Assembly: GCA_016712665.1 (NCBI GenBank)
Contig: JADJQP010000011.1
Coordinates: 15,156-79,155 of the forward strand
Length of the DNA: 64,000 bases
DNA from: Bacteroidota bacterium
Lineage (GTDB): Bacteria; Bacteroidota; Bacteroidia; Chitinophagales; Chitinophagaceae
Reading direction: 5' to 3'
Below, one piece after another: positions 49,591 through 58,091 of this stretch; position 1 is the first letter of the stretch; each line of letters starts with the position of its first letter. Below the pieces are notes generated by a model. The model was not told the origin of the DNA and did not search any database. It was given only the letters and a program-made list of their open reading frames with translations. The position numbers and the translations under genes are program-made.

Positions 49591-51477
49591 TCACTCACTG
49601 AGTTCCCAAGCACTACGATACGAACCATGCTGTTCGACATATTCAAAAAAAGCGGTATAAAAAGAATCCTTTCCTAAAATGGCACTATCGCCAATGACAA
49701 ACAATTTTTCCTTGGCCCTCATTATAGCTACATTCATTCTTCGATAATCATTCAGGAATCCAATAATTTGTTCATCGTTAGACCGAACCAAGGAAATAAT
49801 AATATTTTCTTGTTCCTGACCCTGAAAACTATCTATCGTACTGATTCGTATTGCTACCGGTAATTTTTCTTTGGCCAAAATAATTTGACCGGCATAAGGA
49901 GAAATGACTGCAGTCTGATAAATATCTAAATTTTCACTTTGTAGAATTTTTTGCACTACTTCCAGTTCGCCTTCATTTAATAAACTCACTCCATTACTTC
50001 CTCTTTCTTCGGCATATCCCGTGCCTGCTGTATCAAAAAACGTAACATGCACGTCCCGATTCTGAAGATGTGCCGCCGTTTGCAATTTCCCGTCATAAAA
50101 ATACTGACTCGAAAATCCCGCGATAGATGCCCGCATCCGATACTGCATATTCAACAAATGAATATTACTGATATTTTGAAAACAAACCTCCAATATCGAT
50201 TTATTAAATCCCAACCTACTTGCTGCATCAGAAAGAACCGTTGGTGGCAATTGAAATGGATCGCCTGCCAAAACAAACTTTTTGGCCAAGGGAAAAATAC
50301 ACCAGGCAAGTGGTTCCATACATTGACCGGCCTCATCTATAACCAAGGTGTCAAAGGAAAGCTTACCCATCTTCTCCGCACTATGACCCGTTAAGGCATC
50401 TAGCAATCCGATAGGCGTTCCCACAATTACCTCCGCATTATGAAATAATTTTTCTTCATGATAGGCTTGAATCTTCCGTATTTCAGTGCGAATATTTTTA
50501 ACCTCTTTAAATAAGAGACTTCTTTGCTCACGCTCAGCTTTCCCAAAACTACGTTTGTATTTTAAAGCCATTTTTCGAAATTGTTCGGCACGTATTTTCA
50601 ATTCTTTAATTTCCTTCTTCTGTTTAGCATCTGACAAATGGCCTTCAATGGTAAAAGGAAAAATAGCATCGCTAACTTTAGTGGTATTTCCTACCCGCAA
50701 TATTTTGAGTCCGGCCCGATGCAAACCGATGGCGATATTGTCGATAGCGGCATTGCTGGGTGCCGCCACTAATACCTTTTCATTCTGTTGCACCAATTGC
50801 CAAACCGATTCGATGAGTGTAGTGGTTTTGCCGGTTCCGGGAGGACCATGCACCAGGCAGATGGCGTCGTTGATTACAATTGCTTTCACCGCATTCCGTT
50901 GACTTTCGTTCAATGAGGTATTGCGAATCTGAATCGTTACATTTTTTTGCTCCGCAGGTTCAATCGAATCTGTATTGCCATCATGAATTTTTGTAAACAA
51001 GGGATAAAGCGCATTGTGGGTCGACAATTCGCGCAACCCTTTTTTCATTAAAGAAGTAGTCCGTTGATCGGGTGAAAGTTTAATTCCCATTCCTTCATCT
51101 TCAATCCAATCGGGAAAGTCAGGTGCAAAAAGTCGAAATTCACCCGATTTGCCTTCCAAATTGATAAGCACACCCTTAACCGGTTCCTCTCCGTTAATGA
51201 AACATTCAATAGCAGCTCCATCCTTGAAATGATTCACTTCTCCCGGAAAATTCAACCGAAATTGCACCTCAGGATAATCTGCATAACCAAATGATTTTCG
51301 GATCACCTTCAGCGGATGTAAGGCAAGCCCCTCTGCTTTTAGCGAGCGTAAGGTGTGCTGCTGGTCTAAACTATATCGCTTTACTTCTTCTTTCTCCTCC
51401 AAATCAATACATTTCAACAAACGGGCTATATGAGGATGCAAATCTTCCATCTGGCGAAAATAGCGCTTTGTTTCCAT
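49591..51477 (-). CDS. SF1 helicase, IGHMBP2/SMUBP-2-like
   Basis: 628 residues. An N-terminal beta-rich domain (about 1-190) includes a stretch resembling the stalk/OB region. Motor motifs follow: Walker A VHGPPGTGKTTTL (about 213-225), LVAAPSNAAID (motif Ia), IDEAGQ (motif II), GDPFQLPPTV (motif III), QYRMRASI (IV), ISTIDSFQGQE (V) and RRMNVAIMRAKEKL (VI). The order and the SF1B pattern fit the Upf1/IGHMBP2 group of 5'-3' RNA or DNA helicases. Bacterial members have no settled role. It is a separate unit between the J-domain gene and the rightward export-protein gene. Confidence 0.9.
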   Translation of the reverse strand: METKRYFRQMEDLHPHIARLLKCIDLEEKEEVKRYSLDQQHTLRSLKAEGLALHPLKVIRKSFGYADYPEVQFRLNFPGEVNHFKDGAAIECFINGEEPVKGVLINLEGKSGEFRLFAPDFPDWIEDEGMGIKLSPDQRTTSLMKKGLRELSTHNALYPLFTKIHDGNTDSIEPAEQKNVTIQIRNTSLNESQRNAVKAIVINDAICLVHGPPGTGKTTTLIESVWQLVQQNEKVLVAAPSNAAIDNIAIGLHRAGLKILRVGNTTKVSDAIFPFTIEGHLSDAKQKKEIKELKIRAEQFRKMALKYKRSFGKAEREQRSLLFKEVKNIRTEIRKIQAYHEEKLFHNAEVIVGTPIGLLDALTGHSAEKMGKLSFDTLVIDEAGQCMEPLAWCIFPLAKKFVLAGDPFQLPPTVLSDAASRLGFNKSILEVCFQNISNIHLLNMQYRMRASIAGFSSQYFYDGKLQTAAHLQNRDVHVTFFDTAGTGYAEERGSNGVSLLNEGELEVVQKILQSENLDIYQTAVISPYAGQIILAKEKLPVAIRISTIDSFQGQEQENIIISLVRSNDEQIIGFLNDYRRMNVAIMRAKEKLFVIGDSAILGKDSFYTAFFEYVEQHGSYRSAWELSE

Positions 51478-51561
51478 TTAGGAGAACAGGGCAAACCAAA
51501 TTACATCAGATTCCCATTTGTATCAAAAAAAATGGATCCATCATACAAAAGAGAATAATAC

Positions 51562-51569
51562 TACCTTCG
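51562..51569 (+). promoter_or_regulatory. -7 promoter box for the export-protein gene
   Basis: TACCTTCG, one base off the -7 consensus, lies 38 bases before ATG 51608. No TTG at -33 spacing. Confidence 0.4.
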
Positions 51570-51607
51570 CCCGCTATAACGTCCTTCTTCTTTTCATATT
51601 CTGATTT

Positions 51608-52048
51608 ATGATCTATCAAATACTTACTGTCATACTGCTTTCCAGTTTTGAAATTTATGTTGCCATTGCTTCCGGTATGGCCTTTCAATTATCACCACAT
51701 ATTATTTGTTTGGCTACATTGACAGGTGGTATCTCGGGCGTTTTTATCGCGGCATTTTTAGGGGATCGAATAAAGGCCTTTATTGCTTCCTATCGAAAAC
51801 CTTCATCCGAACCGACAAAAATAAAAAATGGCGTCAAAGAAAAATTCTTACTTAAACTCTGGCATCAGTATGGAGTATTTGGAATTGGCTTCATTGGGAC
51901 TTTTCTTCTCGGAGCACCAGCCAGCATCGGTATCGGTTATGGATTTGGTGTGCAGGCAAAGCAATTGGTAAGGCTATGCCTTGTGGCGGTAGTCATCAGA
52001 TGTATTGCCTATTCTTATTTCTTCGATTTTTTAAAAAATCTGATATAG
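51608..52048 (+). CDS. Small multidrug-export-like membrane protein
   Basis: 146 residues with four or so hydrophobic helices: LTVILLSSFEIYVAIASGMAF, LATLTGGISGVFIAAFLGDRI, a basic loop (about 60-78), and FGIGFIGTFLLGAPASIGIGYGFG. The pattern fits the small multidrug export family (Sm_multidrug_ex), a DedA-like fold, though no substrate is known. Its 3' end overlaps an upstream extension of the mfd frame; the mfd start chosen here lies 140 bp downstream. Confidence 0.62.
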   Translation: MIYQILTVILLSSFEIYVAIASGMAFQLSPHIICLATLTGGISGVFIAAFLGDRIKAFIASYRKPSSEPTKIKNGVKEKFLLKLWHQYGVFGIGFIGTFLLGAPASIGIGYGFGVQAKQLVRLCLVAVVIRCIAYSYFFDFLKNLI

Positions 52049-52171
52049 CTTTATCGTTTACAGCTTTAGATCCCTCCATCAGGAATTCTTCCCAACGTCC
52101 TTTCTACAAAGCATTCCGGCTGTTTATCAAAAAAGGAAGCAGCAATTTCGCTTATCCACTTCAATTTATGT

Positions 52172-52179
52172 TACCTTCG
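52172..52179 (+). promoter_or_regulatory. -7 promoter box that fixes the mfd start
   Basis: TACCTTCG, one base off consensus, lies between the in-frame ATGs 52168 and 52189 and ends 9 bases before the second, favouring ATG 52189 and a near-leaderless transcript. Confidence 0.45.
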
Positions 52180-52188
52180 CGACTCTTT

Positions 52189-55100
52189 ATGAATTTGCAG
52201 TTTTTGCAAGACCTATATACTCGACATTCCTGTCTGAATTCCCTGACAGATGAAATGGTATTGCCCCAAGCAAAACTCATTGCATTAAAAAACTTGCAAG
52301 CATCTGCCTTTTCGTTTGTTGCCAGCACCGTATTCAAAAATCTAGACCTCAATCATATTTTTGTTTTCGATGATAAAGAAACCGCTGCCTATTTTCACAA
52401 CGATTTTGAAATTTTAACCCATGCGCTCGATATATGCTTATTTCCGGACAGCTATAAAAAAACCGGACAAATAGATGAATTAAATAGCAGTCATGTCATG
52501 CTGCGTGCAGAAGCCTTGATGAAATTTAATGTGGCAAATCCACATCGAAAAGCACTCATTACCTATCCGGAGGCCTTGGTTGAAAAAGTAGTCAATACCA
52601 CTTCATTTAGCAAAAACACCATTTATATCAAGCAAAGCGAAAAGCTTGACGTGGCCTTTCTTACAGAGTTTCTGGTAGAAATGAGTTTTACCAAAGTCGA
52701 TTTTGTGTACGAGCCTGGACAATTTGCCATCCGTGGCGGCATTATCGATATCTACTCTTTTGGCAATGAACATCCATATCGTATTGAAATGTTTGATGAT
52801 GAAGTAGACACCATTCGAATTTTTAATCCGGAGACACAACTCAGTGAACGCAAACTGTTACAAGTAACCATTATCCCAAATATTGAAACCCATTTTGACA
52901 TACAAGATAAAGTTTCGCTATTTGAATTTTTGCCTTCAAATACCGTCGTATGGATTCATGATGCGGAATTAACCATGGAACGTATCGGCAAATTATGGTC
53001 GCACCTCGAAAACAAAGGTGATATTACCATTCACGATACCAACGAAAATGAATACCAATTAAGTGCAACAGATTTTTCAAATTGGGAGACCCTAAATACA
53101 CAGCTGAAGCAGCGAACCCTTATTGAATTTGGAAAAGGATTTGCCTCTGAAATATTTTCAATTCCCATTAGCAAATCGTTTGAGTTTCATACAAAGGAAC
53201 AGCCTGCCTTCAATCGAAATTTCGAATTACTAATCAAAGACCTACAGGAAAAAGTTTCTGAACTATATACCTTATTTATTTTTTCAGAAAATCCGAAACA
53301 ATTGGAACGGCTACGAACCATCTTTCATGAGCTAAATGCCAATATCCTATTTACACCCATTCCTCATTCCATTGCCCATGGATTTATAGATCAGGATGTA
53401 AAAGTGGTTTGCTATACCGATCATGAAATTTTTCAGCGTTACCATAAATACAAAATGAAGCAGGCCTACTCACAAGGTAAGGCACTCAGCATGCGAGCAA
53501 TCAAAGATTTGCAACCGGGCGATTTTGTAGCCCATATCGATCATGGTGTAGGAAGGTATAGTGGTTTGCAAAAAATCGATGTCAATGGCGTTATGCAGGA
53601 AGCCGTTCGAATTATTTACAAAGACAATGATGTGCTGTATGTAAATATCAATTCGCTTCACAAAATTACCAAGTACACCGGCAAGGAAGGCACTGTGCCT
53701 AAAATACACAAAATAGGAAGTGGGGTATGGGAGAAGCTCAAAACCAAAACGAAAAAGCAAATCAAAGATATTGCCGGCGATTTGATAAAGTTATATGCCC
53801 AGCGAAAGGCATCTAAGGGATTTGCCCATTCGCCTGACTCGTATCTTCAAACAGAACTTGAAATCAGTTTTATGTATGAAGACACGCCAGACCAAAGTAC
53901 TGCAACTGCCGATGTAAAAAAAGATATGGAAAGCGATGCCCCTATGGACCGATTGATTTGTGGCGACGTGGGATTTGGCAAAACAGAAGTTGCGATTCGA
54001 GCAGCCTTTAAAAGTGTGGTTGATGGCAAGCAAGCTGCCGTATTGGTACCCACAACAATTCTTGCATATCAGCATTTTCAAAATTTTAAAGAACGGCTAA
54101 AAGATTTTCCTTGTACCGTAGACTACCTAAATCGATTTAAATCGAGTAAGGAAAAAAAAGAAACCCTCGCCAAACTCAAGGAAGGGAAAATAGATATCAT
54201 CATCGGCACACATGCCCTTTTGAGCAAGGATGTGGCATTTAAAGATTTAGGTATTTTAATCATTGATGAAGAACAAAAATTTGGCGTTGCCTCAAAAGAA
54301 AAAATTAGAAGTTTCAAAGCCAATGTCGACACACTGACCCTAACGGCAACCCCCATTCCACGAACCCTGCAATTTTCATTAATGGGTGCGCGCGATTTGA
54401 GCGTTATCAATACTCCGCCGCCTAACCGACAGCCCGTTCATACTGAACTTGCCATGTTTAGCGATGAGCTGATTCGGGATGCCATCTATTATGAAACCGA
54501 ACGCGGTGGGCAGGTATTTTTTATTCATAATAGAGTACAGGGTCTGCCTGAAATGAAAGCGCATATACAAACTCTTTGTCCGGATATCAGTATTGGCATG
54601 GCACATGGGCAATTGGCAGGAGATGAACTCGAAGAGGCTATCCTTGATTTTATGGCTCAAAAATATGATGTACTGGTGTGTACTAATATCGTTGAAAGTG
54701 GTGTGGACATTCCCAATGCCAATACCATGATTGTAAATAATGCGCATAATTTTGGATTGAGCGATTTACATCAATTGCGTGGACGAGTGGGAAGAAGTAA
54801 TAAAAAAGCCTTTTGCTATTTATTATCGCCCTCTCTAGCTTTACTTCCCAGCGATTCAAAAAAGAGATTGCAAACCATTGAACAATACAGTGAATTGGGT
54901 AGTGGATTCTCTATCTCTATGCGCGACCTCGACATCAGAGGAGCCGGAAATATGCTGGGTGGTGAGCAAAGTGGTTTCATTACCGATATCGGATTTGAAA
55001 TGTACCAAAAGATTCTAAATGAAGCCATCAGAGAATTAAAACATACTGAATTTAAAGATGTATTTAAAGATCAGATTTTAGATAAAGAAGATTTTGTGGC

Positions 55101-55554
55101 CGACTGCACCGTTGATACAGATTTAGAAATTTTGATTCCTGACAGTTATGTTGAAAGTATTGCAGAAAGACTTTCACTTTATACCCAACTAGACAATTGC
55201 GAAAATGAGGAGGCCTTAATCAGATTTGAATCCTCTTTAATAGATCGATTTGGCCCGCTTCCCAAATCAGCACAAAGTTTGCTGGTGGCATTACGAGCCA
55301 GGTGGGCAGCGGAGGAATTGGGTTTTGAAAGACTCATTTTAAAAAATAAACAACTGCGTTTATACTTTGTCTCCAATCCAGACTCACCCTATTTTGTAAG
55401 CGAAACGTTCAAATATATTCTACAGGTTATTCAGCAACAGATCAAAAATGCTCGCCTCAAGAATGTAGGTACCAATTTTATGTTGATTATCGATCACGTC
55501 AAAACGATTGATGAGGTGCTGAATTTATTACAAAGGATGAAGAAACTAAATTGA
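52189..55554 (+). CDS. mfd: Mfd, transcription-repair coupling factor
   Basis: Removes RNA polymerase stalled at lesions and recruits UvrA. From ATG 52189 the protein has 1,121 residues. Regions: UvrB-like N-terminus; RNAP-interacting domain with LQPGDFVAHIDHGVGRYSGL (about 440-460); SF2 motor with Walker A GDVGFGKTEVAIR (about 590), DEEQ in IIDEEQKFGV, TATPIPRTLQ, VESGVDIPNANTMIV and QLRGRVGRS; and a C-terminal TRCF domain ending HVKTIDEVLNLLQRMKKLN. The extreme C-terminus differs from a second copy of the same tail at 56157. The frame is open further upstream (to 51976) but that is not coding. Confidence 0.97.
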   Translation: MNLQFLQDLYTRHSCLNSLTDEMVLPQAKLIALKNLQASAFSFVASTVFKNLDLNHIFVFDDKETAAYFHNDFEILTHALDICLFPDSYKKTGQIDELNSSHVMLRAEALMKFNVANPHRKALITYPEALVEKVVNTTSFSKNTIYIKQSEKLDVAFLTEFLVEMSFTKVDFVYEPGQFAIRGGIIDIYSFGNEHPYRIEMFDDEVDTIRIFNPETQLSERKLLQVTIIPNIETHFDIQDKVSLFEFLPSNTVVWIHDAELTMERIGKLWSHLENKGDITIHDTNENEYQLSATDFSNWETLNTQLKQRTLIEFGKGFASEIFSIPISKSFEFHTKEQPAFNRNFELLIKDLQEKVSELYTLFIFSENPKQLERLRTIFHELNANILFTPIPHSIAHGFIDQDVKVVCYTDHEIFQRYHKYKMKQAYSQGKALSMRAIKDLQPGDFVAHIDHGVGRYSGLQKIDVNGVMQEAVRIIYKDNDVLYVNINSLHKITKYTGKEGTVPKIHKIGSGVWEKLKTKTKKQIKDIAGDLIKLYAQRKASKGFAHSPDSYLQTELEISFMYEDTPDQSTATADVKKDMESDAPMDRLICGDVGFGKTEVAIRAAFKSVVDGKQAAVLVPTTILAYQHFQNFKERLKDFPCTVDYLNRFKSSKEKKETLAKLKEGKIDIIIGTHALLSKDVAFKDLGILIIDEEQKFGVASKEKIRSFKANVDTLTLTATPIPRTLQFSLMGARDLSVINTPPPNRQPVHTELAMFSDELIRDAIYYETERGGQVFFIHNRVQGLPEMKAHIQTLCPDISIGMAHGQLAGDELEEAILDFMAQKYDVLVCTNIVESGVDIPNANTMIVNNAHNFGLSDLHQLRGRVGRSNKKAFCYLLSPSLALLPSDSKKRLQTIEQYSELGSGFSISMRDLDIRGAGNMLGGEQSGFITDIGFEMYQKILNEAIRELKHTEFKDVFKDQILDKEDFVADCTVDTDLEILIPDSYVESIAERLSLYTQLDNCENEEALIRFESSLIDRFGPLPKSAQSLLVALRARWAAEELGFERLILKNKQLRLYFVSNPDSPYFVSETFKYILQVIQQQIKNARLKNVGTNFMLIIDHVKTIDEVLNLLQRMKKLN
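55493..55521 (+). repeat. 29-nt direct repeat, copy 1 (inside mfd 3' end)
   Basis: Identical to 56157-56185. It encodes HVKTIDEVL near the Mfd C-terminus. Beyond it the two copies diverge at nearly every third base while encoding similar residues. Confidence 0.85.
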
Positions 55555-55569
55555 TTTGAAAAATTTGTC

Positions 55570-55577
55570 TATTTTTG
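55570..55577 (+). promoter_or_regulatory. -7 promoter box for the VapBC-type pair
   Basis: TATTTTTG exactly matches TAnnTTTG and ends 16 bases before the antitoxin ATG. A TTG at 55551-55553 is 16 bases upstream. Confidence 0.5.
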
Positions 55578-55593
55578 ATAAAAATAAAATACT

Positions 55594-55758
55594 ATGACAA
55601 TTGTTATAGATAAGAAAATGTCTGCTAAGATGGCCAAGGAAAAGATAATGCAGCTTCAAAAGAAAAAACAGTTTGATGCTTTTAGCTTTTTAGGTAAGGT
55701 AAAAAAATGGGGTGACAATGGCGTCTCTTTTCAAAAAAAGGTCAGAAATGAATGGTAG
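55594..55758 (+). CDS. VapB-like antitoxin
   Basis: 54-residue protein below usual gene-calling length. An N-terminal strand MTIVIDKK leads to a helical lysine-rich middle (KMAKEKIMQLQKKK), then SFLGKVKKWGD and the ending QKKVRNEW. A short beta N-terminus, helix and a terminal R-N/D-E-W tail are typical of small antitoxins encoded before PIN toxins in Bacteroidota. It overlaps the toxin gene by 11 bp in another frame. A related but broken copy is at 60863. No named Pfam family is claimed. Confidence 0.7.
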   Translation: MTIVIDKKMSAKMAKEKIMQLQKKKQFDAFSFLGKVKKWGDNGVSFQKKVRNEW

Positions 55759-56119
55759 AATAATAGTAGACACAAATGTTCTTGTTGAATTGCTGATGGG
55801 GAATAGACGTATTGCTATGTATTTGCACTAGTATGAAATATGCATTTCTGCAATAACTGAAATTGAATTATTAAGCAACCCTTCCTTAAATAAATCTGAA
55901 CTATTAATAGTTCAAAAATTAATTCAACAATGCACCGTTTTTGATGAATTGAATGAATCTATAAAAACAATGGCAGCAAAATATAGAAGAAATAAAATTG
56001 TAAAAAAAACACCAGACGCCATAATTGCTGCAACTGCTTTCTATTATAAGCTTTCTTTATTTACTATGGATGCTGACTTTGAACATTTAAAAGAAATTGA
56101 CATTGTCTTTATTAAATAA
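55748..56119 (+). pseudogene. VapC-type PIN-domain toxin, nonsense mutation
   Basis: Reads MNGRIIVDTNVLVELLMGNRR then, after a TAG at 55829-55831, YEICISAITEIELLSNPSL and on to TAA at 56119 (123 codons). The four acidic PIN residues are all in place: VDTN, AITEIELL, TPDAIIAATA and MDADF. Only the TAG breaks it; CAG (Gln) to TAG would be one transition. PIN toxins are Mg-dependent RNases held inactive by the preceding antitoxin. As given the toxin is truncated after 27 residues and should be inactive. Confidence 0.8.
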
Positions 56120-56156
56120 TTCTTTTCAAAATTTAGATAACTAATTCAGGCCAATT

Positions 56157-56185
56157 ATCACGTCAAAACGATTGATGAGGTGCTG
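56157..56185 (+). repeat. 29-nt direct repeat, copy 2
   Basis: Second copy of the sequence at 55493-55521; start-to-start distance 664 bp. The pair encloses the end of mfd, the antitoxin and the toxin. Confidence 0.85.
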
Positions 56186-56254
56186 GACCTTCTACGACGG
56201 ATGCAAAAACCTGCGCCACAAGCAGCCTCTATCGATACCCATCAAAATCTTTAG
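56157..56254 (+). pseudogene. Remnant of a second mfd 3' end
   Basis: Reads HVKTIDEVLDLLRRMQKPAPQAASIDTHQNL-stop in frame. The first 29 nt equal the mfd copy at 55493; the rest encodes similar residues with different codons and a longer tail. It has no start and no upstream coding. It looks like the original end of mfd, displaced by the VapBC pair. Confidence 0.75.
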
Positions 56255-56288
56255 ATGCACACTATTTCTTGTATTCTATACTGAGTAC

Positions 56289-56699
56289 CTATTGAAAAAT
56301 AGCATAGGTGGGGTTTCTATCTTGATCCAACCTCTTAAAACTACCGCCATTTACATATTCGCCCACACTGCATTCGGTGCCGGTAGACGCTTGCCTACTA
56401 GTGATTCTCAAATACGTGGAACTGACACGAGTGTCCCCCAGTTTTACTTCAATATGATGTTTGTTTGCATCCAAGGTTTGATAATTCAGTAAGTTCATAT
56501 CCGTCGTTTCGAACTGCGAAACTTCCAAGGTTCCTTTGTACACGTTATCAATAAAGAGATTGTACTCCATTCCATCATCTAAATGCTTACCGTCAGCGTT
56601 TAAAACATAAAATCCGACACGAGTTTGAGTAGGGTCTTCCTTTTGACAGGAAGAAAAAAGACCGATTGCAAGAATTATTGCGACTAGGGTGTTTTTCAT
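56289..56699 (-). CDS. Small lipoprotein, unknown function
   Basis: 136 residues. The N-terminus MKNTLVAIILAIGLFSSCQK has a lipobox (FSSC), so it should be a lipid-anchored envelope protein. The body has YVLNADGKHLDDGMEYNLFIDN and a beta-like repeat of short strands with polar turns, ending in a Cys-containing TGTECSVGEYVNGG. I recognise no family. Divergent from the hydrolase at 56834, with a 134-bp shared region. Confidence 0.65.
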   Translation of the reverse strand: MKNTLVAIILAIGLFSSCQKEDPTQTRVGFYVLNADGKHLDDGMEYNLFIDNVYKGTLEVSQFETTDMNLLNYQTLDANKHHIEVKLGDTRVSSTYLRITSRQASTGTECSVGEYVNGGSFKRLDQDRNPTYAIFQ

Positions 56700-56833
56700 A
56701 TAATTATTTTTTTATTAGAAACGAAGAAACGCTTCACGTATTGTGTGAGTGGATTCAAAATTTGAAAACAAGCCCAAGCTATCTTCATATAATTATCAAT
56801 AATCTGTATCTTGTCACCCTGAATCCTATTCCT

Positions 56834-57760
56834 ATGTATAAACTTTTCCTCATCAGTATGTTGTTATTGGGCTTCCAAAATGCAACTGCCCAAAATATGT
56901 ATAGTAGAGCCTTTGGCAAAGCCAAAAACCCCTGTGTCATTTACCTACATGGTGGACCCGGTTACAATTGCTCTAATTTTGAAATCACTACTGCTCAAAA
57001 ATTGGCTGATGAAGGTTTCTATGTTATTGTATACGACCGACGAGGCGAAGGGCGTTCGAAGGACAGCGCAGCAAAATTCACCTTCGAAGAAACCAATGCG
57101 GATTTACATGCTTTGTATCAAAAATTCAACATCAAAAAAGCTAGTTTAATAGGTCATAGTTTTGGAGGGATTGTGGCTGTGCAATTTGCAAAACAATTTC
57201 CGGATTGGGTATCCTCCATTGTACTAGTAGGGGCTCCGATTTCACTTCAACAAACCTTCAGAACCATTCAAGCCAAAAGTAAAGCCATTTACGAAAGCAA
57301 GAATGACACCGTGAATTTAAAATTTCTCAAAATGCTGACGGCAATGGATAGCACCAAACTCGAGTATGGATCGTATACTTTTATGCATGCCATGCAAAAC
57401 GGATTTTATACTCCAAAGACAATAACAGATGAGGCCAAGGCAATCTATGCCTTATTCCGAAGCGATACCACGCTTAAGAAATATGCCATTCAAATGACTT
57501 TTGAAGGCCCTAAAGGTTTTTGGAAAAATGAGCACTATACCATGTTAGACCTTACAGAATCAATCGCCCAACTGATTGCAGCACACACAAAAATCATTGG
57601 CTTGTACGGCAAGGAGGACGGCCTCTATGCTCCCTATCAAATAGAGGCATTGGGGAAACTGATTGGCGCTGAGCACGTGCAATATTATGACAATTGCTCT
57701 CACAATGTATTTATCGATCAGCAAGCAGCATTTCTGAAAGAGATGAAACGAATGAAGTGA
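56834..57760 (+). CDS. Secreted alpha/beta hydrolase, proline-iminopeptidase-like
   Basis: ATG 56834 gives a signal peptide (MYKLFLISMLLLGFQNATAQ) and 308 residues; the frame is open to 56666 but that part overlaps the divergent lipoprotein region. The oxyanion motif HGGPG is at about residues 38-42, the nucleophile elbow GHSFGG near 111-116, an aspartate in KIIGLYGKEDGLY and the catalytic His in CSHNVFID. HGGPG and the fold suit the prolyl aminopeptidase group, but specificity is not predictable. Export to periplasm is predicted. Confidence 0.85.
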   Translation: MYKLFLISMLLLGFQNATAQNMYSRAFGKAKNPCVIYLHGGPGYNCSNFEITTAQKLADEGFYVIVYDRRGEGRSKDSAAKFTFEETNADLHALYQKFNIKKASLIGHSFGGIVAVQFAKQFPDWVSSIVLVGAPISLQQTFRTIQAKSKAIYESKNDTVNLKFLKMLTAMDSTKLEYGSYTFMHAMQNGFYTPKTITDEAKAIYALFRSDTTLKKYAIQMTFEGPKGFWKNEHYTMLDLTESIAQLIAAHTKIIGLYGKEDGLYAPYQIEALGKLIGAEHVQYYDNCSHNVFIDQQAAFLKEMKRMK

Positions 57761-58091
57761 TACGGATACCTAATCCATTTTCATTTGTAAGGTTCACAAC
57801 TTTTCCAAAGTTCTAAACTTTTCCAAAGTTTAGAACTTTGGAAAAGTTTTAAGTCTAGAAGTTTGGAAACCTTTTAGTGAAATAAGTCCTGTTTAAAGAA
57901 GTTCTCTCAACTTTTCCAAAGTTTGAAACTTTGGAAAGTTTTAAGTTCGAATCTTTGGAAACGTTTTAAGTTCGAATCTTTGGAAACGTATTAAGTTTTA
58001 GAACTTTGGAAACGTTTTACGTTTAGAACTTGTAAAACGTTTTACATTTAGAATACCACATGCAATTGACGCATACCAACTATTGCCGCTT
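57761..58091. repeat. Gene-free patch of palindromic and ~25-bp tandem repeats
   Basis: A perfect hairpin at 57815-57849 has arms AAACTTTTCCAAAGTT and AACTTTGGAAAAGTTT around TAG. From about 57935 to 58035 a ~25-bp unit of the type TTTTAAGTTCGAATCTTTGG repeats four to five times with drift. Weaker related inverted words occur throughout. The hairpin might also end the hydrolase transcript. Confidence 0.75.

Noticed and set aside
51976..52188. N-terminal extension of Mfd
   Set aside because: It overlaps the membrane-protein gene, lacks Mfd similarity, and a promoter box lies just before ATG 52189.
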